DNA of 64,000 nt from Puerhibacterium puerhi (GCF_009846865.1 NZ_WUWN01000002.1:62001-126000), one strand, 5' to 3'; positions 26,465-35,551 are shown, counted from the stretch's first letter. Notes: generated from the letters alone by a model not told the origin. Program-made: numbers and translations.

Positions 26465-26513
26465 AGATGGAGAAGGGCTCCGAGGACGACGTCCTCGAAG
26501 CCCTTCTCCATCT
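26465..26513 (+). terminator. Strong hairpin after the AbiEi-like gene
   Basis: A 23-bp stem with a single mismatch and a 3-nt GAC loop (26488-26490). The outer ends of both arms, AGATGGAGA and TCTCCATCT, are degenerate forms of the 21-bp repeat core, so the hairpin appears to have grown out of the repeat family. Confidence 0.75.
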
Positions 26514-26578
26514 GGCGGTCGGAGGTCTCTATCTCGCGGTGGGAGCTCTCTATCTCGCGAGAAGGGTTCTCTATCTCG
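26505..26578 (-). repeat. 21-bp periodic repeat array B (4 units, inverted relative to A)
   Basis: TCTCTATCTCG, the reverse complement of the core, occurs at 26526, 26547 and 26568. A degenerate copy TCTCCATCTGG lies at 26505. All are 21 bp apart. A degenerate unit in the opposite orientation (CGAGATGGAGA) lies at 26463. The array ends 3 bp before the stop codon of the convergent pepN gene. Confidence 0.9.
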
Positions 26579-26581
26579 GCG

Positions 26582-29161
26582 TCAGGCGGGGTGGGACGCC
26601 GCGTCGACCTCCTGGGCGCGCAGCGCCCGCTCGGTGTCGGCCAGCGACTCGATCACCATCCGGCGCAGGGCCGGCGCGGCGTCCGCGTGCGCCTCGAGCC
26701 AGCCGGCGACGGCGTCACGCAGCTCGGCCGACGCGACCGGCGCCGGGTAGAGGCCCTCGATGAGCTCCTCCGACATCTGGTACGTGCGCGACTCCCAGAT
26801 CGGCAGCAGCGCGTCGACGTACCGCTGCACGAGCGGCGCGAGCACGGCCGGGTCGACGGCGCGGCGGAAGCCGGCCGCGGTGGCGCGGATGATCGCGTTC
26901 GGCGCCGAGTCGTCGTCGACGATCGAGGCGAACGCCGCCTCCTTGCCGGCGGTGGTCGGCTTGCTGGCCCGTACGCGCGCGGCGGCCTGGCGGCCCGACG
27001 CGGTGTCGTCGTCCTCGAGCTGGGCGTCGATCTCGGCGTCGTCGGCCAGGCCGACGGCGACGAGGCCCTGCAGCAGGTCCCAGCGCAGGTCGGTGTCGAC
27101 CTGCAGGCCCTCGAGCGGCGAGGAGCCGTCGAGCAGGCCGCGCAGCGCGGTGCCGTGCTCCTGCGTGGCGGCCACCGTGGCGAACGCGCGCACCAGCTGC
27201 AGCTGCAGGTCGGAGCCGGGTCGCGCCTCGCGGACCAGGTCCCACAGGCCGTCGGCGACGCGCTCGGTCTGCGCCGCGCGGCGCGCCGGGTCGGCGTAGA
27301 CGCCCGCCGCGGTGGCGAGCTGGCCCAGCACCATCGTCACCGTGGTCGACTCGGTCTCGGCCAGCACGTTGTTCAGCACCAGGTCGACGAACGACGACGC
27401 GGGGGTCTCGCCGTCGCGCACCGCGTCCCACGCCGAGCCCCAGATGACGCCGCGCGCCAGGGAGTCGGCGATCTTCGACAGGTTGGCCACCGCGAACGCC
27501 AGCGAGTCGGCGTCGAGACGCACCTTGGCGTAGGCCAGGTCCGCGTCGTTGAGCAGCACCAGGCCCGGGCGCTTGCGGCCCACCAGCTCGGCGATCTCCG
27601 TGCGCTCGCCGTCGACGTCGACCACGACCTGGTGCGTGCGCACCACGGCGCCCGAGGCGTCGGTGTCGTAGAAGCCGATGCCGAGACGGTGCGGGCGGAT
27701 GGTCGGGTGGTCGGCGGGGGCCGACTGGAGCACGGCGAAGCCGGTGATGGTGCCGTCGGCGTCGACGGTGATCTCGGGGCGCAGCGTGTTGACGCCGGCG
27801 GTCTCGAGCCACGCGGCGCTCCAGGCCTCGAGGTCGCGGCCGCTGGTGGCCTCGAGCTCGACGAGCAGGTCCCGCAGCTCGGTGTTCGACCACTCGTGCT
27901 TGCGGAAGTAGGCGGCCAGGCCCTTCATGAACTCCTCGCGGCCGACCCAGGCCACGAGCTGCTTGAGCACCGAGGCGCCCTTGGCGTAAGTGATGCCGTC
28001 GAAGTTGACGAACACGTCCTCGAGGTCGTTGATCGGCGCGACGATCGGGTGCGTCGAGGGCAGCTGGTCCTGGCGGTAGGCCCAGGTCTTCTCGGAGGCG
28101 GTGAACGTGGTCCACGCGCCCTCCCACTCGGTGGCCTCGGCGGTGGCGAGCGTGGAGGCGAACTCGGCGAACGACTCGTTCAGCCACAGGTCGTTCCACC
28201 ACTTCATGGTCACGAGGTCGCCGAACCACATGTGGGCCAGCTCGTGCAGGATCGTGACGACGCGGCGCTCCTTGCGCCCGTCCGGCACCTGGCCGCGGAA
28301 CACGTAGGCCTCGGTGAACGTGACCGCGCCCGGGTTCTCCATCGCGCCCATGTTGTACTCGGGCACGAAGAGCTGGTCGTACTTGTCGAACGGGTACGGG
28401 TACTCGAACGTCTTCTCGTAGAACTCGAACCCGCGGCGGGTGGTCTCGAAGACGTAGTCCGCGTCCATGTACTGCGACAGGGACCTGCGGCAGAACACGC
28501 CCAGCGGGATGGTGCGGCCGTCGGCGGAGGTCAGCTCGTCGCGCACGACGGCGTAGGGGCCCGCGACGAGCGCCACGAGGTAGGTGGAGATCCGCGGGGT
28601 GGGGCCGAAGGTCCAGGTCGCTGCCTCCTCGTCGCCCTCGACGGCGGTGGCCGGCGTCGGCTCCGGCGTCGGCTGGTTCGAGACGACCTCCCACCGCGCC
28701 GGCGCGGTGACGGTCAGCTGGAACGGCGACTTGAGGTCGGGCTGCTCGAACGTGGCGAACACGCGGCGGGCGTCAGGCACCTCGAACTGCGTGTACAGGT
28801 ACACCTCGCCGTCGACCGGGTCGACGAAGCGGTGCAGGCCCTCGCCGGTGTTCGTGTAGGCGCAGTCGGCGACGACGGTGACCTCGTTCTGCGCGGCGAG
28901 GCCGTCGAGGCGGATGCGCGAGTCGGCGAACACCTCGGCGGGGTCGAGCTCGCGGCCGTTGAGCGACACCGAGCGCACCGCCGGGGCGACCAGGTCGAGG
29001 AACGTGCTGCCACCCTCGACGGCGGTGAACCGGATGGTGGTCGTGGACGCGAACGTGGTGGGACCGGTGGTCAGGTCGAGGGCGATGGCGTAGGACTCGA
29101 CGTCGGTGACGACGCTCCCGCGCTCGATCGCCTCGGCACGGGTCAGGTTCTCTCCGGGCAC
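26582..29161 (-). CDS. pepN: Aminopeptidase N (M1 zinc metallopeptidase)
   Basis: An 859-residue M1 aminopeptidase that trims N-terminal residues from peptides in the cytosol, finishing degradation begun by Clp and other proteases. The exopeptidase signature GAMENPGAVTF and the zinc site HELAHMWFGDL with the third ligand in NESFAEF are present. A C-terminal ERAP1-like helical domain follows. The start is GTG 29161 (PGENLTRAEAIERG), preceded by GAGGAGAA; the open frame upstream is not protein-like. The neighbouring rpiB and nei genes recall the pepN locus of M. tuberculosis (Rv2467). Confidence 0.95.
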   Translation of the reverse strand: MPGENLTRAEAIERGSVVTDVESYAIALDLTTGPTTFASTTTIRFTAVEGGSTFLDLVAPAVRSVSLNGRELDPAEVFADSRIRLDGLAAQNEVTVVADCAYTNTGEGLHRFVDPVDGEVYLYTQFEVPDARRVFATFEQPDLKSPFQLTVTAPARWEVVSNQPTPEPTPATAVEGDEEAATWTFGPTPRISTYLVALVAGPYAVVRDELTSADGRTIPLGVFCRRSLSQYMDADYVFETTRRGFEFYEKTFEYPYPFDKYDQLFVPEYNMGAMENPGAVTFTEAYVFRGQVPDGRKERRVVTILHELAHMWFGDLVTMKWWNDLWLNESFAEFASTLATAEATEWEGAWTTFTASEKTWAYRQDQLPSTHPIVAPINDLEDVFVNFDGITYAKGASVLKQLVAWVGREEFMKGLAAYFRKHEWSNTELRDLLVELEATSGRDLEAWSAAWLETAGVNTLRPEITVDADGTITGFAVLQSAPADHPTIRPHRLGIGFYDTDASGAVVRTHQVVVDVDGERTEIAELVGRKRPGLVLLNDADLAYAKVRLDADSLAFAVANLSKIADSLARGVIWGSAWDAVRDGETPASSFVDLVLNNVLAETESTTVTMVLGQLATAAGVYADPARRAAQTERVADGLWDLVREARPGSDLQLQLVRAFATVAATQEHGTALRGLLDGSSPLEGLQVDTDLRWDLLQGLVAVGLADDAEIDAQLEDDDTASGRQAAARVRASKPTTAGKEAAFASIVDDDSAPNAIIRATAAGFRRAVDPAVLAPLVQRYVDALLPIWESRTYQMSEELIEGLYPAPVASAELRDAVAGWLEAHADAAPALRRMVIESLADTERALRAQEVDAASHPA

Positions 29162-29482
29162 AGATTCTCCTCGGTGTGTGCGCCGCGGGTCGTGCCCGCG
29201 GGGCGGCGTTCGGTGGGTCCCCTGCGACCCGTCGTCGATCCTCTCACCTCGGGCAACCCCATTCGCATCGGGCCGTTGCCGGGGCCACCACGGCCGCCGC
29301 AGGAGGCCGCACCGCGACCCGGCGCGACTCGCCGCCGCGGGGCGCTCCGGCCCGCCCGCGGGTGCCCGCGCTGGTTCGACGCGCGTCACCGAACCGTGAC
29401 ATCCTGCCCGCTGCGCTGCCGCGCCCCGGCGCGCGACCGCGCCCGTCCGGCCCATCACCGGACCGTCCCGGAGGGAGATCGC
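29162..29482. other. Intergenic region between divergent pepN and a membrane-protein gene
   Basis: A 321-bp stretch that must hold promoters for both divergent genes. I see no protein-like frame with its own start and no clear hexamer pair. Runs of G and C dominate. Confidence 0.5.
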
Positions 29483-30682
29483 ATGTCCGGCCCGCACACC
29501 CCGGGCTCCGTCCCGCCGCCCCCGCCGCCGCCCGACCCGGCGGCCGCGGACGGCGGTCCCGTGCCCGCCGCCCCCGGCGCCGTGCCGCCCGTGCGCCGCA
29601 CGGTCCCGCGCGTGCCGCGCGGTGAGCGCCGTCCGCCGTCGTTCGCTCCCGGCGCCCCGTCACCGGCCGAGCAGACCGTGCGGCTGACCGACGAGGTGCC
29701 CCTGCAGCAGGTGGCGGCGCCCGACGCCGGCCCGCCCACCGCGGCGATGCCGCCGGTGGACCTGCCCGGCGCCCCGACGGCCCCCGCCCAGACCGTGCCG
29801 CCGCCGCCCGGTCCGCCGGCCGCGGCACCACCGCCGCAGTCCGCCGCGCCGCAGGCCGCCGCGCCGCAGGGCTACGCCACGCAGCAGTACGCGCCGCCGT
29901 ACGCCACGCAGCACGCCCAGCCGCCGTACGCCCAGCAGCCGTACGCGCCGACGCCGCAGGTCGCGCCCGCCGCGTACGGCGCCCAGCCGGGACCCGCGCC
30001 GCAGGGCTACGCGCCGCAGCCCGCGCCCGGTCACCAGCCGCAGGCCGGCTACGCCCAGCACCCGGGCTACGCGGCGTCCCCGGCGTCCCCGGCGACCCCG
30101 GCGCCTCCGGCCGCCGCGGCGGCGGGCGCGGCGCCGACCCCGGGCGAGCGGCCGCGTCGGCGCCTGTCGGCCGGGTGGATCGCGTTCATCCTGCTCGACG
30201 TCGTGCTCATCGTCGCGGCGGTCGTCTTCGCGGTGAACCTCTTCTCCGGTCCGGCGCCGCGGACGTCGGCGGCGGGCGACGCGGCGGCGACCGCGCCGTC
30301 GGCCACCGCCTCGGCGACCCCGGCCGCGGTGCTCGCGGAGTTCGCCTCCCCGAGCGGGAACATCTCCTGCACGATCACCGAGGACGCCGTCACGTGCGGC
30401 ATCGCCACGCTGAACCAGCAGCCCGCGCCCGTCGAGGGCTGCGACGGCACCACCGGCTACGTCGTGCGCGTCACGGCGGCCGACGGCAAGGTCGAGCTGC
30501 CGTGCGTCGCCGCGCAGGACCAGCCGCAGGCGGCGTCCGGGGACCTCGACCGGCTCGACTACGGCGAGTCCGTCTCGGAGGGCCAGTTCACCTGCACGTC
30601 GGAGAAGACCGGCATGCAGTGCAAGGACGACGAGTCCGGCCGCGGCTTCACGGTCGCCAAGGCGGGCATCGGCACGTTCTGA
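29483..30682 (+). CDS. Pro/Gln/Tyr-rich single-pass membrane protein
   Basis: A 399-residue protein with three parts. The first approximately 230 residues are cytoplasmic low-complexity sequence rich in Pro, Ala, Gln and Tyr, with YAPQ/YAQQ-like repeats and a Thr-bearing segment AEQTVRLTDE. One membrane helix follows (AGWIAFILLDVVLIVAAVVF). A secreted domain of about 130 residues has five or more Cys, probably in disulfides (ISCTITEDAVTCG, VEGCDG, LPCVAA, QFTCTSEKTGMQCKDD). I do not recognise the extracellular domain. GGAGGGA precedes the ATG. The layout resembles actinobacterial membrane sensors or scaffolds, but no function can be assigned. Confidence 0.8.
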   Translation: MSGPHTPGSVPPPPPPPDPAAADGGPVPAAPGAVPPVRRTVPRVPRGERRPPSFAPGAPSPAEQTVRLTDEVPLQQVAAPDAGPPTAAMPPVDLPGAPTAPAQTVPPPPGPPAAAPPPQSAAPQAAAPQGYATQQYAPPYATQHAQPPYAQQPYAPTPQVAPAAYGAQPGPAPQGYAPQPAPGHQPQAGYAQHPGYAASPASPATPAPPAAAAAGAAPTPGERPRRRLSAGWIAFILLDVVLIVAAVVFAVNLFSGPAPRTSAAGDAAATAPSATASATPAAVLAEFASPSGNISCTITEDAVTCGIATLNQQPAPVEGCDGTTGYVVRVTAADGKVELPCVAAQDQPQAASGDLDRLDYGESVSEGQFTCTSEKTGMQCKDDESGRGFTVAKAGIGTF

Positions 30683-30713
30683 GCCCGGCCGCGCCGGAGG
30701 CGTGCCGGACGCG

Positions 30714-30758
30714 CGACGAAGGCCCCGCCCGCGAGCATCGCGGGCGGGGCCTTCGTCG
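30714..30758. terminator. Bidirectional terminator
   Basis: A perfect 21-bp stem with a 3-nt GCA loop (30735-30737), between the convergent membrane-protein and M13 peptidase genes. Confidence 0.9.
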
Positions 30759-30777
30759 TCGGGCCGGCGTCAGCGGG

Positions 30778-32784
30778 TCACCAGATCCGCACCCGCTCCT
30801 CCTCGGGCAGGTACAGCGCGTCGCCCTCGCGCACGTCGAACGCCGCGTAGAACTCGTCGACGTTGCTGACCACGCCGTTGCAGCGGAACTCGTTGGGGGA
30901 GTGCGGGTCGACGGCCAGGCGGCGCAGGGCCTCCTCGTCGCGGGCCTTGGACTGCCAGACCTGCGCCCAGCCGAGCAGCACGCGCTGCACGCCCGTGAGC
31001 CCGTCGATCACCGGGGCGTCGTCGAGCGAGCCGCCCAGGGCGAGGCGGTAGGCCTTGAGCGCGATCGACAGGCCGCCGAGGTCGCCGATGTTCTCGCCGA
31101 TCGTCAGGCCGCCGTTGACGTGCGGGGCGTCCTCGGGCAGCTGGGCCGGGCGGAACGCGTCGTACTGCGCGATCAGGGCCTTGGTGCGCTTCTCGAACTC
31201 GGCACGGTCCTCGGCCGTCCACCAGTCCTCGAGGCGGCCGTCGCCGTCGTACTTGGAGCCCTGGTCGTCGAAGCCGTGGCCGATCTCGTGGCCGATGACG
31301 CCGCCGATGCCCCCGAAGTTCACCGCGTCCTCGGCCTCGGGGTCGAAGAACGGCGGCTGCAGGATCGCTGCGGGGAAGACGATCTCGTTCATGCCCGGGT
31401 TGTAGTAGGCGTTGACCGTCTGCGGGGTCATGAACCACTCGTCGCGGTCGATCGGCCTGCCGATCTTGCCCAGCTCGCGGTCCTGCTCGAACGCGTGCGC
31501 GCGCCGCACGTTGCCCACCAGGTCCTCGGGGTCGACGACGAGCTCGGAGTAGTCGCGCCACTTCACGGGGTAGCCGATCTTCGGCGTGAACTTCTCGAGC
31601 TTGGCCAGGGCCTTGGCCTTGGTCTCGTCGGTCATCCAGTCGAGCTGCTGGATCGACTCGCGGTAGGCGTCCACGAGGTGGCCCACGAGCCGGTCCATGT
31701 GCTCCTTGTGCGACGGCGGGAAGTGCCGCGCGACGTACTGCTCGCCGACGGCCTCGCCCATCGCGCCCTCGACCAGCGAGACGCCGCGCTTCCAGCGGTC
31801 GCGCACCTGCTGCGCGCCGGACAGCACGCGGCCGTAGAAGTCGAAGTTCGCCTCGACCAGCTCGTCGTTCAGGTAGGGCGCGCGGGCGGTGACCAGGTGG
31901 TAGGCCGCCCACAGCTTCCAGGTCTCGAGCGGCTCGGAGGCCCACAGCGCGGCGAAGCCCGTGGCGAAGGAAGGCTCGCGGACGACGACGTCGTCCAGCG
32001 CGCCGGCGGGCGCGCCGAGCGCGGTGACCCACGCCTCCCAGTCGAAGCCGGGCGCCTGCTCCACCAGCTGCGACAGCGGCATCGGGTTGTAGGTGAGGTC
32101 GGCGTCGCGGTCGCGCACCACGTCCCAGTGGTGGCCGGCCAGCGCCGTCTCCAGCGCGACGACGCGGGCGGCGGCGTCGTCGGCGTCGACACCCCACGGC
32201 GAGTCCGCCGCGACGCCGGCCAGGCGCAGCATGCGGGCCACGTGCGGCGTGTACTTCTCCCGGATCGGGGCGTACTGCTCCTCGCGGTAGTACGCCTCGT
32301 CCGGCAGGCCGATGCCGCCCTGGGCGAGGTAGGTGACGTACCGCTCGGGGTCCTTGGCGTCGTTGTCGACGTAGAGGCCGACGACGCCACCGCCACCCGT
32401 GCGCTGCAGCGCGCCGAGCACGCCGACCAGCTCCGCCTGCGTCGTCGCGCCGGCGATCAGCGACAGCTCGGGCTGGATCGGCTCGGTGCCGAGCGCCTCG
32501 ACGCGCTCGGTGTCCATGAAGCTGGCGTACAGGGCGCCGATCTTGGCCGGCGTCGAGCCGGGCTCGAGGTCGTCCTGCGCGGCGAGGTCGGTGATGATCG
32601 CGCGCACCCGCTCCTCGGACAGGTCGTGCAGGGCGCGGAACGAGCCGTCCATCGACCGGTCGGCCGGGATCTCGTGCGACGCGATCCACCGGCCGTTGAC
32701 GTGGCGGTAGAGGTCGTCCTGCGGGCGCGTGGACGGGTCCAGGGCGTCGAGGTCGATGCCGGACCTCAGGGCTTCGGTCGTCAT
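30778..32784 (-). CDS. M13 family zinc metallopeptidase (neprilysin/PepO-like)
   Basis: A 668-residue M13 endopeptidase. The zinc site is GHEIGHGFDDQG, with the third ligand Glu in the GENIGDLGG segment. The substrate-binding NAYY motif (QTVNAYYNPGMNEIVFP) precedes it, and the C-terminus ends RVRIW. There is no signal peptide, so it acts in the cytosol on oligopeptides. Length is normal for the family. ATG at 32784 is the only reasonable start. It is divergent from rpiB. Confidence 0.95.
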   Translation of the reverse strand: MTTEALRSGIDLDALDPSTRPQDDLYRHVNGRWIASHEIPADRSMDGSFRALHDLSEERVRAIITDLAAQDDLEPGSTPAKIGALYASFMDTERVEALGTEPIQPELSLIAGATTQAELVGVLGALQRTGGGGVVGLYVDNDAKDPERYVTYLAQGGIGLPDEAYYREEQYAPIREKYTPHVARMLRLAGVAADSPWGVDADDAAARVVALETALAGHHWDVVRDRDADLTYNPMPLSQLVEQAPGFDWEAWVTALGAPAGALDDVVVREPSFATGFAALWASEPLETWKLWAAYHLVTARAPYLNDELVEANFDFYGRVLSGAQQVRDRWKRGVSLVEGAMGEAVGEQYVARHFPPSHKEHMDRLVGHLVDAYRESIQQLDWMTDETKAKALAKLEKFTPKIGYPVKWRDYSELVVDPEDLVGNVRRAHAFEQDRELGKIGRPIDRDEWFMTPQTVNAYYNPGMNEIVFPAAILQPPFFDPEAEDAVNFGGIGGVIGHEIGHGFDDQGSKYDGDGRLEDWWTAEDRAEFEKRTKALIAQYDAFRPAQLPEDAPHVNGGLTIGENIGDLGGLSIALKAYRLALGGSLDDAPVIDGLTGVQRVLLGWAQVWQSKARDEEALRRLAVDPHSPNEFRCNGVVSNVDEFYAAFDVREGDALYLPEEERVRIW

Positions 32785-32862
32785 GCTGGCAGCCTAGAGG
32801 CCGGGCCCGACCGTCCGCAGGGGGCCCGCCGCGAGGTTGCTGGACCGCCCGGGCGGGTGGTG

Positions 32863-32868
32863 GACAAT
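32863..32868 (+). promoter_or_regulatory. Leaderless -10 element (GACAAT) for rpiB
   Basis: GACAAT lies 6 nt before the ATG at 32875, with no Shine-Dalgarno sequence between. Confidence 0.5.
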
Positions 32869-32874
32869 GGCGGC

Positions 32875-33339
32875 ATGCGCCTGCACATCGCCACGGACCA
32901 TGCCGGCTTCGAGCTCAAGACCCACCTCCTGGAGCACCTGCGCGCCGAGGGCCACGACGTCGTGGACCACGGGGCCTTCGAGTACGACGCCCAGGACGAC
33001 TACCCGGCGTTCTGCATCGCGGCGGCCGAGGCCGTCGTCGCGGAGCCCGGCTCGCTCGGCATCGTCATCGGCGGCTCCGGCAACGGGGAGCAGCTGGCCG
33101 CCAACCGCGTCCCCGGCGTGCGGGCGATCCTGGCCTGGTCGATCGAGACGGCGAAGCTCGGGCGCCAGCACAACGACGCCAACGTGGTCTCGGTCGGCGG
33201 GCGCATGCACTCGCTCGAGGAGGCGACGGCGATCGTCGACGCGTTCGTCGCCGAGCCGTTCAGCGGCGACCCGCGCCACCAGCGCCGCATCGATCAGATG
33301 ACCGCCTACGAGGCCCGGCGGTCGGGCGCGAGCGCCTGA
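32875..33339 (+). CDS. rpiB: Ribose-5-phosphate isomerase B
   Basis: A 154-residue isomerase interconverting ribose-5-phosphate and ribulose-5-phosphate in the pentose phosphate pathway. It begins RLHIATDHAGFELK with the family's catalytic Asp and His. The phosphate-binding loop reads GSGNGEQLAANR, as in the M. tuberculosis enzyme, where a Glu replaces the catalytic Cys used by E. coli RpiB. The DNA glycosylase gene begins 1 bp after its stop, so the two are co-transcribed. Confidence 0.95.
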   Translation: MRLHIATDHAGFELKTHLLEHLRAEGHDVVDHGAFEYDAQDDYPAFCIAAAEAVVAEPGSLGIVIGGSGNGEQLAANRVPGVRAILAWSIETAKLGRQHNDANVVSVGGRMHSLEEATAIVDAFVAEPFSGDPRHQRRIDQMTAYEARRSGASA

Positions 33340-33340
33340 C

Positions 33341-34381
33341 GTGCCCGAGGGCCACACCGTCCACCGCCTCGCGCGGGCGTTCGACGCGCTGTTCGCCGGC
33401 GAGCGCCTGGCGGTGACCAGCCCGCAGCGCCGGTTCGCCGCCGGCGCGGCGCTGCTCGACGGGGCCCGGCTGGTCGCCGCCGAGGCGTGGGGCAAGCAGC
33501 TGTTCCTGGGCTTCGCGCCCGACGGCGGCGCGGACGGTGCGGCGCGGGCAGGCGCCGAGCGGTGGCTGCGCGTCCACCTCGGCCTCTACGGCGCGTGGAC
33601 CTTCGCCGGTGACGGCACCGCCGCGGTCGTGCACGCCATCGGCGCACCGCGCCGGCGGATCGGCGAGCGCGAGACGGTGCCCGCCGGTCCCACGCCGGCG
33701 GCCGCGGACGGCGCCGCGCAGTGGGCGCCGCCCGCCCCGCGCGGCGCGGTGCGCGTGCGGCTGCGCGGCGCGCACGCCGTCGCCGACCTCACCGGCCCTA
33801 CCGCCTGCGAGGTCGTCACGCCCGAGCAGAAGGCCGCCGTCGAGGCGCGGCTGGGCCCCGACCCGATCCGGCCGGACGGCGGCCGCGCCTCGCTCGAGGC
33901 AGCCCGCGACGACTTCGTCGCCCGGGTGCGGCGCTCGCGGGTGGTGGTGGGGCAGCAGCTCATGGACCAGGCGGTGGTGGCGGGCGTCGGCAACATCTAC
34001 CGCGCCGAGGCGCTCTACCGCGCGCGGCTCGACCCGATGCGGCCGGGCCGCGACGTCGACGCCGAGACGCTGCGCGGCATCTGGGACGACCTCGTGGTGC
34101 TCATGCGCGACGGCGCCGACCACGGCGCGATCGTCACCACCCGTCCGGAGCACCGCGACGCGGCCGGCGCGGCGGCCGCCGGCGCGCCGGCGGACGCGGC
34201 GGGCGCGCCCCGGCGCCGTACGCGGCAGAACACCGACGGCACCCCGGGGGCGGTGCCGGCCGAGGACGCGTTCTACGTCTACCACCGCGACGGGCTGCCC
34301 TGCCGGGTCTGCGGCACCCCGGTGCTGGTCAAGGAGCTGGCGGGGCGCAACCTGTTCTGGTGCGCCGCCTGCCAGGTCTGA
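33341..34381 (+). CDS. nei2: Fpg/Nei family DNA glycosylase (Nei2-type)
   Basis: A 346-residue base-excision-repair glycosylase/AP lyase for oxidised bases. After removal of Met the N-terminal Pro (MPEGHTVHRLAR) is the nucleophile and Glu2 the acid. The helix-two-turn-helix segment contains QQLMDQAVVAGVGNIYRAEAL. A C-terminal zinc finger has CRVCGTPVLVKELAGR followed by FWCAAC. Two Ala/Gly-rich insertions (around residues 105-130 and 270-295) make it longer than usual. GTG start, one base after rpiB. Confidence 0.93.
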   Translation: MPEGHTVHRLARAFDALFAGERLAVTSPQRRFAAGAALLDGARLVAAEAWGKQLFLGFAPDGGADGAARAGAERWLRVHLGLYGAWTFAGDGTAAVVHAIGAPRRRIGERETVPAGPTPAAADGAAQWAPPAPRGAVRVRLRGAHAVADLTGPTACEVVTPEQKAAVEARLGPDPIRPDGGRASLEAARDDFVARVRRSRVVVGQQLMDQAVVAGVGNIYRAEALYRARLDPMRPGRDVDAETLRGIWDDLVVLMRDGADHGAIVTTRPEHRDAAGAAAAGAPADAAGAPRRRTRQNTDGTPGAVPAEDAFYVYHRDGLPCRVCGTPVLVKELAGRNLFWCAACQV

Positions 34382-34459
34382 CCCGCCCGGCCGGGGCCGC
34401 CGGCCCGGACGGGCCCGGGCGCGCGTGTGACCGGCCTGCGGCGCCTGGCCGCGCGGCGG

Positions 34460-35473
34460 TCAGACGTCCTCGAGCACCCGCGACAGGTGCCGCAGCGGCG
34501 CCTCGCCCCAGTCGGCGACCTCCGCGTCGGTGGCCCCGACGAGGCAGTCCCACCACGTGAGGCTCCGGTTGACCGCGTGGGTCACCCCCGCGGCGCGCAG
34601 CAGCGCGTCCCAGCCGGCGTCGTCGGCGGCGCCCCAGGCGGCGCGCGCCGCGGCGAGCGCGGGTGCCGGGTCCAGCCCGGAGGCGCCGATGACGGCGCGC
34701 GGCACGACGAGCGCCTCGAGCGGGTGGGCCCACTGCGCGTCGCCGAGGTCGAACACCCGCAGCCCGCCGGGCGTGGCGAACACGTTGCCCGGGTGCAGGT
34801 CGCCGTGCTGCAGGCTGGCCGGCAGGGGGTCGGCGGCGAGCAGCCCGGCGGCCGCCGCCACGCGCGGGCGCGCGGCCTCCAGCCGGGCGGCGGCGTCCGG
34901 GTCGGGGTGCGAGGGGTGGGCGGCCGGCAGCGCCCGCAGCCGGGCGAGCATGAGGTCGAACCGCGCGGGCACGGTCGCGGGCGAGCAGTCCGGCACGCCG
35001 ACGGCGAGCACCGCGTCGCGGTGCGCGGCGAGGGCCTGCTGCACCGCGACCCAGGCCGTCAGCACGGCCGCCCAGTCGTCCGGGGTCGGTTCGTGGTCCT
35101 CGCGCAGCGTCGCGCCGCGGTCGGCGGTCAGCAGCCAGCCGCGGTCGGCGTCGACGGCGACGGGGGCGTCCGCCGCGCCGGGCACCAGGTCGGCCAGCAG
35201 CGCCTGCAGCGCCGGCTCGAACGCCTGCGCGGGGCAGCACGCCTTGAACCAGAACCGCCCGGCCGTGGTGTCCACCACCAGCTGGGTGGACCACGGCCGC
35301 ACGCGCGGCTGCTCGACGCCGGTCACCCGCGCGTCGCGACGCCCGACGGCGTCGCGCACCCACGCCTCGGCCGCGGCCCGCCACCCGGGGGTGGCGACGG
35401 TGACGGAGAAGGGCTCGGCGGCGGCGGGATTGGTGGCGGTGGGCTCGGCGGCGGTGGGCTGCGGGGTGGTCAC
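34460..35473 (-). CDS. Phosphotransferase (APH/choline kinase fold) family protein
   Basis: A 337-residue kinase-like protein. The catalytic loop LQHGDLHPGNVF and the metal-binding segment FDLGDAQWAHPLEAL identify the aminoglycoside-phosphotransferase fold. An N-terminal nucleotide-binding part (FWFKACCPAQAFEPAL) holds the ATP-binding Lys. The substrate is not predictable; this fold covers antibiotic kinases and metabolite kinases alike, and there is no resistance-gene context. GTG at 35473 is chosen because the frame further upstream is antisense to the next gene. It is divergent from the alkyltransferase-like gene. Confidence 0.75.
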   Translation of the reverse strand: MTTPQPTAAEPTATNPAAAEPFSVTVATPGWRAAAEAWVRDAVGRRDARVTGVEQPRVRPWSTQLVVDTTAGRFWFKACCPAQAFEPALQALLADLVPGAADAPVAVDADRGWLLTADRGATLREDHEPTPDDWAAVLTAWVAVQQALAAHRDAVLAVGVPDCSPATVPARFDLMLARLRALPAAHPSHPDPDAAARLEAARPRVAAAAGLLAADPLPASLQHGDLHPGNVFATPGGLRVFDLGDAQWAHPLEALVVPRAVIGASGLDPAPALAAARAAWGAADDAGWDALLRAAGVTHAVNRSLTWWDCLVGATDAEVADWGEAPLRHLSRVLEDV

Positions 35474-35551
35474 GGCCCGATCCTGGGGCCGGGGCCGCCT
35501 GCGCGGCCAGCGATTTGTGGCGGAGGCTCGTCGCCGTCGCGGCGAGCGGCC

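Noticed and set aside
25256-26580. Peptides with LYLGG/SLSRRE-like repeats encoded across the 21-bp arrays
   Set aside because: 21 is a multiple of three, so any frame through an array gives a heptad-like peptide. None has a credible start and all arrays lie beyond gene stops.
34460-35473. Aminoglycoside resistance gene
   Set aside because: Only the general phosphotransferase fold is visible, with no resistance or mobile context.
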